The notes below the pieces were generated by a model. It did not search any database. It saw only the letters and a program-made list of their open reading frames with translations, and had not been told where the DNA came from. The position numbers were made by a program, and so were the translations under genes. 7,598 nucleotides of DNA. Origin: Verrucomicrobiales bacterium. GTDB lineage: Bacteria > Verrucomicrobiota > Verrucomicrobiia > Verrucomicrobiales > Akkermansiaceae. The stretch is from the NCBI GenBank assembly GCA_002729295.1, contig PBTU01000160.1, positions 1 to 7,598 on the forward strand, written 5' to 3'. Shown here in pieces: positions 1 through 4,951 of this stretch; the stretch's first letter is position 1, and the number at the start of each line of letters is the position of its first letter.

Positions 1-71
1 ATCTCGGCAGTATTCCGATGAATGATTTCATTTCCAAGATTTCTCAAGACATTACCACCCGCTCATTATGA
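1..71 (+). CDS. thrS: Threonyl-tRNA synthetase, C-terminal end (partial, 5' truncated)
   Basis: The third reading frame is open from the window edge to a TGA at 69-71 and encodes 22 residues, LGSIPMNDFISKISQDITTR followed by S-L. The first two bases of the window are compatible with the last two of a GAT (Asp) codon. This matches the usual ending of threonyl-tRNA synthetase: D-L-G-S, a helix of the form (N/D)-(E/D)-(F/V)-I-x-K, then an I-x-x-R-S-L-type terminus, as in E. coli ThrS. The enzyme charges tRNA-Thr with threonine in the cytoplasm, and this tail belongs to its anticodon-binding domain. Location directly upstream of infC is the classical thrS-infC arrangement and supports the call. 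Only the extreme C-terminus is visible, so the assignment rests on a short match plus synteny. Confidence 0.75.
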   Translation, partial: LGSIPMNDFISKISQDITTRSL

Positions 72-191
72 TGATCGGAGCTAGGTTCACATTTTTTCCT
101 GTCTTGAGTTTGAATGCGCAAATAAAGCGCGTCCTCCCTCGCGACATTTCCTCTGGGGAAGTGTCATCCAAAACCACAACCAGCTGAGACC
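72..191 (+). other. thrS-infC intergenic leader
   Basis: This 120-base spacer probably forms the infC 5' leader or a within-operon spacer. It holds a T-tract at 92-97 without a convincing GC stem before it. There are two small possible hairpins: GCGC 116-119 with GCGC 127-130 (7-base loop), and TTCC 148-151 with GGAA 157-160 (5-base loop). No strong -35/-10 pair was found; TTCACA at 86-91 with TTGAAT at 110-115 is only a weak candidate. No good Shine-Dalgarno sequence precedes the proposed infC start. Confidence 0.4.
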
Positions 192-194
192 ATA
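192..194 (+). promoter_or_regulatory. infC: Proposed non-canonical AUA start codon of infC (autoregulatory)
   Basis: ATA lies in frame 13 codons before the first ATG and is directly followed by codons for A-K-K-K-K-F-K-R. No ATG, GTG or TTG occurs in this frame between the upstream stop (TAA, 123-125) and 231. IF-3 discriminates against non-canonical start codons, so a rare start on its own mRNA forms a feedback loop, as established for AUU in E. coli infC. Use of AUA here is inferred from the protein N-terminus, not demonstrated. Confidence 0.5.
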
Positions 195-854
195 GCCAAG
201 AAAAAGAAGTTCAAAAGAGCGCGTCGGGATATGACCCGGGTGAACGATCGTATTCGTGCTCCGAAAATCCGAGTTGTATACGGCGAAGGCCAGCAGCTTG
301 GCGTTATGTCAACACGTGAAGCGCTTGATAAGGCCAAGTCCGTTGGACTTGATCTTGTCGAGATTGCAGCCAATGCGGATCCGCCGGTGTGTCGCATCGT
401 GGATTACGGCAAATACAAGTATGAGCAGTCCAAGCTCAAAAAGACTTCCAAGAGCAAAGGCCCGGCCAAAATGAAGGAAGTGAAATTCCGTGTCCGGACG
501 GAAGAGCATGACTACAACATCAAGTGCGCCCGCGCTGAAAAGTTTCTCGATGAAGGTCACAAGGTGCGAGTACAACTTCAATTCCGTGGTCGTGAAAACG
601 CCCACCGCGATATTGGCTTTGTTGTCATGGACCGGGTGAAGAATGATCTCAAAGGGATGGCTCATGTTGACATGGAGCCAAAGCTGGCCGGTCGTGCCAT
701 TGGGATGGTTTTGTCGCCACTTCCCGAAGATAAGAGAGAGCGCCACTTTATGCTTTCCCACGGCGAGTTGATTCACGAGGACGAAGCGAAGGATGCTGAA
801 TTCGACGATGATGATATTGAGGAGGGAGAAGAGCACGACGAAGGTGAAGAATAG
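192..854 (+). CDS. infC: Translation initiation factor IF-3, probable AUA start and acidic C-terminal tail
   Basis: IF-3 binds the 30S subunit, prevents premature joining of the 50S, and proofreads the start codon and initiator tRNA. The IF-3 N domain is about residues 14-85 and carries the family signature around C-R-I-V-D-Y-G-K-Y. The C domain is about 93-185 and includes KEVKFR, HDY and the RGRE segment. The first ATG is at 231 (207 aa), but the frame is open further upstream. An ATA codon at 192 would begin (M)AKKKKFKRARRD, a lysine-rich N-terminus typical of IF-3, giving 220 aa. Known infC genes often start at AUU, AUC, AUA or CUG, allowing IF-3 to repress its own translation, so I prefer 192. 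Neither start has a clear Shine-Dalgarno site. The last roughly 26 residues are extremely acidic (17 Asp/Glu), beyond the normal IF-3 end. The function is certain; the start is moderately supported. Confidence 0.95.
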   Translation: MAKKKKFKRARRDMTRVNDRIRAPKIRVVYGEGQQLGVMSTREALDKAKSVGLDLVEIAANADPPVCRIVDYGKYKYEQSKLKKTSKSKGPAKMKEVKFRVRTEEHDYNIKCARAEKFLDEGHKVRVQLQFRGRENAHRDIGFVVMDRVKNDLKGMAHVDMEPKLAGRAIGMVLSPLPEDKRERHFMLSHGELIHEDEAKDAEFDDDDIEEGEEHDEGEE

Positions 855-859
855 ACCTC

Positions 860-1549
860 ATGTCCTCCAGACTCTTTCTTTTTGATATCGACTGCACATT
901 GATCGATACGGGTGGAGCCGGATTGAGAGCGATCAGTGAGACGGTGGAAAAAATCTTCGGAAACGAAAGTCCTCCGCTCGATCTGGCTGGAAGTACCGAC
1001 AGTGGAATTGTGCTCGGATTGTTCGAGCATTTCGATCGTCCCTATGACGCGGCGATTGAGGCAGAATTTTATGCAGTTTATCTTCCTCTGATGAAGCGGA
1101 ATCTTGAGTCGGATGAGTTTGAAGGGAAGGTTCTGCCTGGAGTGGATCGCTTGATAGAGGCCTTGGAGTCGGATGGTCATACGCTCGGTCTGCTGACCGG
1201 AAATATCGAGCAAGGTGCAATCGTGAAAGCGGCACATTACGGGTTAGCTGAGCACTTTCAGTTCGGGGCCTTTGGAGATGATCACTGGGATCGGAACAAG
1301 CTCGGACCGATTGCGTTGGAGCGGGCGAATCGTCATACCGGAAAATTATTTTCACCGGATGATGTTCTTGTCATTGGAGATACTCCGAAAGACGTCGCTT
1401 GTGCCCATGCGCTCGGAGCGCCTTGTTTGGCAGTCGCGACCGGATCGTTTAATGCGGATCAGTTAAGAGAATGCGGCGCGGATCAAGTGCTTGAGAATTT
1501 GGAAGGCGCGGAAGAGAATCTCCCCAGTCATGCCCGATCTGGAATTTGA
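860..1549 (+). CDS. HAD-superfamily hydrolase, phosphoglycolate phosphatase-like
   Basis: This is a 229-residue cytoplasmic HAD phosphatase. All four HAD motifs are visible: motif I F-D9-I-D11-C-T13, with the nucleophile Asp9 and acid/base Asp11; motif II L-L-T113-G-N; motif III Lys147 in N-K-L-G-P; and motif IV V-I-G-D174-T-P-K-D178. The region between motifs I and II (about 18-90) is a helical C1-type cap. The G-G-A-G after motif I and the motif spacing resemble phosphoglycolate phosphatase/Gph-like proteins, but the substrate cannot be read from the sequence. Motif I has Cys12 where most members have Gly. The gene begins 5 bases after infC and overlaps rnhB by 20 bases, so it is probably co-transcribed with both. 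The ATG at 860 is chosen because it places motif I close to the N-terminus, as usual. Confidence 0.88.
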   Translation: MSSRLFLFDIDCTLIDTGGAGLRAISETVEKIFGNESPPLDLAGSTDSGIVLGLFEHFDRPYDAAIEAEFYAVYLPLMKRNLESDEFEGKVLPGVDRLIEALESDGHTLGLLTGNIEQGAIVKAAHYGLAEHFQFGAFGDDHWDRNKLGPIALERANRHTGKLFSPDDVLVIGDTPKDVACAHALGAPCLAVATGSFNADQLRECGADQVLENLEGAEENLPSHARSGI

Positions 1550-2147
1550 AAAGCGCTACGCCTCGACGGGGATTGTCGTTGGGGTAGATGAAGCGGGGCG
1601 GGGCCCCTTGGCGGGACCTGTTTCGGTGGGAGCAGCTATTGTGCCGGAGGATTTTTCCCATCCGTTGATCAATGATTCCAAGAAGCTCAGCGAGAAAGCG
1701 AGGGAGAAGCTTTTTGATGAACTCGTCGAGCGGGATGATATTCAATGGGCGGTCAGTCTTGTCGAGGCGTCCGAGGTCGATGAGGTCAATGTCCTCAAAG
1801 CGACCCACCTCGGAATGGCTCGCGCGGTGAAGGCTTTGAGGGTGAAACCAGGGATGTGTCTCATCGATGGATTGCCCGTTCCGAGTTTTCCCTATCCACA
1901 TGAAGGAATTGTAAAAGGAGATGGAAAGTCACTTTCGATTGCCACGGCGAGTATTTTCGCCAAAGTGACGCGAGATCGTATTATGAGAGAGGCCGCAAAG
2001 AGCTATCCTGAGTATGGTTTTGAGCGTCATAAAGGATATGGGACAAAAGCGCATTTGGAAGCTCTCGCACGGTATGGCCCGTGTGCGCTCCACCGTCGCT
2101 CGTTTCAGCCCGTTGCTCAGCTCTCCCTACCGCTTGACAAATCTTGA
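1530..2147 (+). CDS. rnhB: Ribonuclease HII
   Basis: RNase HII cuts RNA in RNA-DNA hybrids and incises at single ribonucleotides embedded in DNA, starting ribonucleotide excision repair. The four acidic metal-binding residues of the family are present: Asp20 and Glu21 in G-V-D-E-A-G-R-G, Asp113 in L-I-D-G, and Asp131 in V-K-G-D. Other hallmark segments are N-D-S-K-K-L-S, A-S-I-F-A-K-V-T-R-D, Y-G-F-E-R-H-K-G-Y-G-T and the terminal H-R-R-S-F-Q-P-V. From ATG 1530 the protein is 205 aa, a normal length. An in-frame ATG at 1491 would add 13 residues (MRIWKARKRISPV) that look unlike the family and lie deeper inside the upstream HAD gene, so 1530 is preferred. A purine-rich GAAGAGA at 1511-1517 could be a weak, distant ribosome site. 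The overlaps with both neighbours suggest coupled translation. Confidence 0.95.
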   Translation: MPDLEFEKRYASTGIVVGVDEAGRGPLAGPVSVGAAIVPEDFSHPLINDSKKLSEKAREKLFDELVERDDIQWAVSLVEASEVDEVNVLKATHLGMARAVKALRVKPGMCLIDGLPVPSFPYPHEGIVKGDGKSLSIATASIFAKVTRDRIMREAAKSYPEYGFERHKGYGTKAHLEALARYGPCALHRRSFQPVAQLSLPLDKS

Positions 2148-2541
2148 GCCGAGGGAGATTGGCGAAATCGGAGAGAGGATCGGGGCGAGGTATCTCCAGC
2201 GTCTCGGATGGAAGGTTCTCTACCGGAATTTCCGTGCTCCTAGAGGCGGGGAGGTCGATTTGGTGATGAGAGGGGGTGAGAATCTCGATCTTCTCGTTTT
2301 TGTGGAGGTGAAAACCCGGACGAGGCGTGATTTCGGGCGCCCGCTCAGGGCGGTGAATGCCGAGAAGCAGGCCTTGATCATAAGAGGTGCGACGGAGTGG
2401 TTGCGTCTGCTGGGGCGGGAGCGGCGATTTGACGAGCCGGAGGACCGGCGGCGGAGGATTTCCTGGCGATACGACGTGGTGGAAATCGTTCTCGAGGAAG
2501 GGAAAAACCCCGATGTGAACCTCGTTGAAGAGGCGTTTTAG
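2074..2541 (+). CDS. yraN: YraN/UPF0102 family nuclease-like protein
   Basis: The core G-E-I-G-E-R-I-G-A-R-Y-L followed by R-N-F-R, G-G-E-V-D-L-V and L-V-F-V-E-V-K-T-R is the signature of the YraN/UPF0102 family. These proteins have a restriction-endonuclease-like (PD-(D/E)xK) fold; Asp62, Glu78 and Lys80 (counting from ATG 2074) are the expected active-site-like triad. The later R-Y-D-V-V-E-I strand also fits. The cellular role of the family is poorly known; yraN often sits beside rnhB, as here. ATG 2074 gives 155 aa and overlaps rnhB by 74 bases. ATG 2014 or 2038 would add poorly family-like residues, and TTG 2134 would give about 135 aa, close to the usual roughly 120. The true start is uncertain. 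The C-terminal half holds an Arg-rich insertion (R-R-F-D-E-P-E-D-R-R-R-R) before the last strand. Confidence 0.87.
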   Translation: MARVRSTVARFSPLLSSPYRLTNLEPREIGEIGERIGARYLQRLGWKVLYRNFRAPRGGEVDLVMRGGENLDLLVFVEVKTRTRRDFGRPLRAVNAEKQALIIRGATEWLRLLGRERRFDEPEDRRRRISWRYDVVEIVLEEGKNPDVNLVEEAF

Positions 2542-2553
2542 GCCAAATTGGCC
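2541..2553. repeat. Perfect inverted repeat GGCCAA-A-TTGGCC at the yraN stop
   Basis: The sequence GGCCAAATTGGCC is a 6-bp inverted repeat around a single central A, overlapping the last base of the yraN stop codon. As RNA it could form only a 4-bp GC stem with a 5-base loop, and no T-tract follows, so it is a poor intrinsic terminator. Its symmetry would suit a dimeric DNA-binding protein near the start of the gsp operon, but a role is unproven. Confidence 0.35.
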
Positions 2554-2659
2554 CAAATAGGTGTCGAATAGAGGAAAAGACCCGAAATTGAGCTATTCTA
2601 CTGACAACTTTTAGGTCGTGTCGCGTTTGTATCGGTGTAGGTTTCTCGCAGTTGAGAAT
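2542..2659 (+). promoter_or_regulatory. Intergenic region upstream of the gsp operon, probable promoter
   Basis: This 118-base gap separates the housekeeping genes from gspG and is the largest non-coding break after infC begins. Possible promoter elements are CTGACA at 2601-2606 with TTGTAT at 2627-2632 (20-base spacing, too long) and TATTCT at 2594-2599 lacking a good -35. None is convincing, so the promoter is inferred from the layout. Directly before gspG only a weak GTTGAG precedes the ATG. Confidence 0.3.
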
Positions 2660-3109
2660 ATGAAAATTCAAGATACCAAAAACAATCAACGTCGTCCCCG
2701 ACTGGCTCGGGGTTTTAGTCTTTTCGAAATGGTGATCGTGATGGGAATCATCGGAGTCATTTTGGGCTCGGTGATCTTCGCGTCCAAGAGTTTCGGTGAT
2801 TCCGCCAGAGTGCAGACCACTCGCCAAGATTTCACCACTTTGATCACTCACCTCGATCAATATCGCAATATCGGGAGAAATGGTTATCCCACTGAGCCTC
2901 AGGGCCTGGAGGCTCTAATCAAGAAGCCGGGCTCTAGCCCGATTCCCCGCGACTGGGTCCAATCTCTTCCTGAGATGCCGAGAGACCCTTGGGGGAATGA
3001 TTATACCTATAAGTTTCCCGGATCGAAAAAGTCAAACGAGCCCGAGCTGATCAGTAACGGACCGGATGGTGTTTTTGGCAACGAGGACGATCTGAGTAGC
3101 CAGGACTAA
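2660..3109 (+). CDS. gspG: Type II secretion major pseudopilin GspG
   Basis: GspG polymerises into the periplasmic pseudopilus of the T2SS. The 149-residue precursor has an 18-residue basic leader ending R-G18, then F19-S-L-F-E23: the prepilin peptidase site with Gly(-1), Phe(+1) and Glu(+5). A hydrophobic N-terminal helix runs about 19-40. The globular part carries family hallmarks: Y-P-T-E-P-Q-G-L-E-A-L, R-D-P-W-G-N-D-Y-T-Y, and a C-terminal S-N-G-P-D-G-V-F-G-N-E-D-D-L loop that matches the calcium-binding loop of GspG. ATG 2660 is chosen because an upstream in-frame GTG (2618) would lengthen the leader to 32 residues with non-basic, Cys-containing sequence. First gene of the gspG-M run; processing would need a GspO/PilD peptidase encoded elsewhere. 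Confidence 0.95.
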   Translation: MKIQDTKNNQRRPRLARGFSLFEMVIVMGIIGVILGSVIFASKSFGDSARVQTTRQDFTTLITHLDQYRNIGRNGYPTEPQGLEALIKKPGSSPIPRDWVQSLPEMPRDPWGNDYTYKFPGSKKSNEPELISNGPDGVFGNEDDLSSQD

Positions 3110-3123
3110 TTCTCAACAATTCA

Positions 3124-3717
3124 ATGCGTCACTTTTGCCATGACTCTCGACGATCACTGAACCTGCCAGGTTTCAGTATCATCGAGATTGTTGTGGTTTT
3201 GGGAGTGGCGGTGGTGCTTTTCGGCACGGTGGCGGTTGTTGCCAATACTCCGAATGAAGAAAAACTCCTTCGGGAGGAGCACGGGAAAATCGAGGAGATG
3301 GCTATCTCGGCACGGACGATGTCGGTGAGCTACCAGCAATCGTTTTTGATCGAGCTCAAAGAGGGAGGGGCATCGATGACTCCTCTGGTGAATCCTAACG
3401 AAGAGCTTCAGGCTGAATTGCCTGATGAGGGGCAAGCGCGTAATGGAACCTTGGCGCCTCTCGAGAGTCTGGGGTGGCCGCGGGTGGCGACCGTTGATCC
3501 TGAGTATGATATTTATGTGCGTCGCTGGGGTCAGCAGGATTTTGTGTTGCTCCGTGGCGATAGAGTTGAACGATGGATTCACGAACCCAATGGGCTTTGT
3601 GAACCAATCTCGATCCAGATAGTCAAAGACGAGGGCGACAACAGTCTGATCCGGGTTTATCATCCGCTGACCGGATTGGCGGAGGATGAAGAGTTAACCA
3701 TTACCGGGACCAAATGA
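3124..3717 (+). CDS. gspH: Type II secretion minor pseudopilin GspH-like
   Basis: This is a 197-residue precursor with a leader ending L-P-G16 and a cleavage motif G/F17-S-I-I-E21, followed by a hydrophobic helix (about 17-41, rich in V/L/A). After it comes a mostly beta-strand periplasmic domain ending in a strand-turn segment (E-P-N-G-L-C-E-P-I-S-I-Q-I-V) that resembles the GspH/FimT C-terminal region. GspH is a minor pseudopilin that links the tip complex to the GspG shaft. The H assignment rests on length, position between gspG and gspI and the GspH-like C-terminal pattern; sequence similarity to the canonical protein appears weak. It begins 14 bases after gspG with no visible Shine-Dalgarno site and overlaps gspI by ATGA. 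Confidence 0.82.
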   Translation: MRHFCHDSRRSLNLPGFSIIEIVVVLGVAVVLFGTVAVVANTPNEEKLLREEHGKIEEMAISARTMSVSYQQSFLIELKEGGASMTPLVNPNEELQAELPDEGQARNGTLAPLESLGWPRVATVDPEYDIYVRRWGQQDFVLLRGDRVERWIHEPNGLCEPISIQIVKDEGDNSLIRVYHPLTGLAEDEELTITGTK

Positions 3718-4121
3718 AGACGCGTTTGAGTTCAAAGAGACGCGGCTTCATGTTGATGGAGGTGGTTTTGGGCTTGATGGTTTTTTCAATTTTGGCTGTC
3801 GGTTATACCGGAGCGCTCAAAGCTCTTCGCCGAAACTCCATGGCGGTAGAGGAGCAAATCGCTATTACCAAGGTTGTCGACAGTGCGCTGCGTGAGACCT
3901 TGTATTACCCGACTCTGGAAGAGGGAGAGATCATTGCTGACTATGAGCGGGGGATTGAGGTGGTCACGGTGATTGAGCCGATGGAGGAACTTTACAACGA
4001 AGAGGGGATCGAGTTGACGCAGATGTTTAATGTGGTTGTAACCGCCCGCTACACCTTGGATGGTGTTGAGAAAGAGCAAAGCGCAGTCGGTTGGCGCTAT
4101 CTCCCGCTTTACAAGCCATGA
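3714..4121 (+). CDS. gspI: Type II secretion minor pseudopilin GspI-like
   Basis: This is a 135-residue precursor with a short basic leader (MKTRLSSKRRG11) and the prepilin peptidase site G/F12-M-L-M-E16, then a hydrophobic helix to about residue 33. GspI is the central minor pseudopilin of the tip, binding GspJ and GspK and starting pseudopilus assembly. The small size, the short leader and the position between gspH and gspJ fit GspI. The soluble domain is short and acidic, with strands such as F-N-V-V-V-T-A-R-Y-T-L near the C-terminus, as usual. Its ATG overlaps the gspH stop (ATGA, 3714-3717) and its stop overlaps the gspJ start, implying coupled translation. Confidence 0.85.
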   Translation: MKTRLSSKRRGFMLMEVVLGLMVFSILAVGYTGALKALRRNSMAVEEQIAITKVVDSALRETLYYPTLEEGEIIADYERGIEVVTVIEPMEELYNEEGIELTQMFNVVVTARYTLDGVEKEQSAVGWRYLPLYKP

Positions 4122-4951
4122 TGCGAAGCGCCCGATATTCCCGGAATGGTTTCACCTTGGTGGAGCTTGTGCTGTCCATGGTCATTATGGGCCTGTTGAT
4201 GGGGTCAATTTTCAAACTCGCTGATGCGACAGTGAAGTCGACGAGGGCCATGGTTGATCATCAGAGTGAAGAGATTACCCGTGATGCTTTTTTTACCCTG
4301 ATGAAAAGGCACTTCGAAGAACTTCCGGGGAACTGTCGGATGGATCTTCTTCCAACCTCGGAATCCGAGCCTTTTCTCTCGGAGCTTACTTTTCAGAATG
4401 CTCCGGTGTCATTCAACTGGGGCGGAATTCCCATGTCAGCCGAGGCGATGCGGATCATCACGGTCAAGGATTTGGATGGCTTAGATATTGTCATCGAATA
4501 CTTTGATGAGCCAATTCTGGATACGGACGAAACTCTTGCTGAGAGGGGAATCGAGCCGATCGCTTCAGTTGTCTTGCTTGAAGGTCTTTCACGTTTTGAG
4601 TGGAACGTTCTCGATGGTCGAAACCTGAATGTGGAGCGCGACGAATGGCCCTACGAATGGGAGGTGAGAAATAGGCTGCCGACTTTCATTGAATTGACGG
4701 CTCAGTTCGGTGAGAATGGCGAGGTAATTCGTCGGATGTTTTGGTGTCCGACAAAGGTGAGTCCGGTGACACGGATGCGCCAATTACAAAATAGTGCACG
4801 ATCGTCTGCCCAGCAGAATGGAGCGAATGGCGGCGGCGCAACGATCAATCCCAACCCTCGTCCGAATCCTGAAGGTTCTCGTGGGGGAAGTGCCTCTGAC
4901 CGGGCCAAGCGTCCGACAGGTCCACCAGCTGGAACGGGGGGTGCTCGATGA
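4118..4951 (+). CDS. gspJ: Type II secretion minor pseudopilin GspJ-like with disordered C-terminal tail
   Basis: This is a 277-residue precursor. The leader MMRSARYSRNG11 precedes the site F12-T-L-V-E16, followed by a hydrophobic helix to about residue 34. GspJ forms the pseudopilus tip with GspI and GspK. The length and the gspI-J-K order support the J call. ATG 4118 overlaps the gspI TGA (ATGA); the second ATG at 4121 would give an almost identical protein. Residues about 25-210 form the folded domain, ending in R-R-M-F-W-C. From about residue 217 the chain becomes low-complexity, rich in Ser, Gln, Asn, Gly, Pro and Arg, for some 60 residues; this tail is longer than expected for GspJ and probably disordered. 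Its stop overlaps the gspK start. Confidence 0.85.
   Translation: MMRSARYSRNGFTLVELVLSMVIMGLLMGSIFKLADATVKSTRAMVDHQSEEITRDAFFTLMKRHFEELPGNCRMDLLPTSESEPFLSELTFQNAPVSFNWGGIPMSAEAMRIITVKDLDGLDIVIEYFDEPILDTDETLAERGIEPIASVVLLEGLSRFEWNVLDGRNLNVERDEWPYEWEVRNRLPTFIELTAQFGENGEVIRRMFWCPTKVSPVTRMRQLQNSARSSAQQNGANGGGATINPNPRPNPEGSRGGSASDRAKRPTGPPAGTGGAR
4766..4951 (+). other. Low-complexity Gly/Pro/Asn/Ser/Arg tail of GspJ
   Basis: Codons 217-277 of gspJ encode a compositionally biased segment with stretches such as N-G-A-N-G-G-G and N-P-N-P-R-P-N-P, ending G-P-P-A-G-T-G-G-A-R. It has no hydrophobic core and several Arg/Lys but few acidic residues, in contrast with the acidic folded domain. It is likely an unstructured extension exposed at the pseudopilus tip. 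Confidence 0.7.
4936..4943 (+). promoter_or_regulatory. Shine-Dalgarno-like GGGGGGTG before gspK
   Basis: GGGGGGTG ends 4 bases before the gspK ATG at 4948 and resembles the GGAGGTG core with one mismatch. It is the clearest ribosome-site candidate in the window and supports ATG 4948 as the start. It lies inside the Gly-coding end of gspJ. Confidence 0.5.

Noticed and set aside
78..97. Possible rho-independent terminator after thrS (short stem then six T)
   Set aside because: The stem is at best 4 bp with a G-T pair and a 3-base loop, so the T-tract alone does not support a terminator.
116..161. Two small hairpins in the infC leader as a riboswitch or L20-type leader
   Set aside because: The stems are only 4 bp, no larger conserved fold is visible, and rpmI-rplT are not downstream.
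309..836. A 175-codon open frame on the - strand inside infC
   Set aside because: It is antisense to a clear IF-3 gene, shows no family features, and is explained by codon bias of the + strand gene.
773..1355. Long open frames on the - strand across infC end and the HAD gene
   Set aside because: The translations are low in recognisable motifs (a Ser-rich end antisense to the acidic tail) and lie opposite well-supported genes.
1491..1529. Upstream ATG start for rnhB
   Set aside because: It adds 13 residues not typical of RNase HII and increases overlap with the HAD gene; the ATG at 1530 gives normal family length.
2618..2659. GTG start giving gspG a 14-residue longer leader
   Set aside because: The extra residues are not leader-like, and the ATG at 2660 already gives a basic leader ending at the Gly cleavage site.
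3124..4951. Interpretation of the pseudopilin cluster as a type IV pilus locus
   Set aside because: The order G-H-I-J-K-L-M, the GspG calcium-type loop, and GspK lacking Glu+5 with its typical motifs all fit a type II secretion system.
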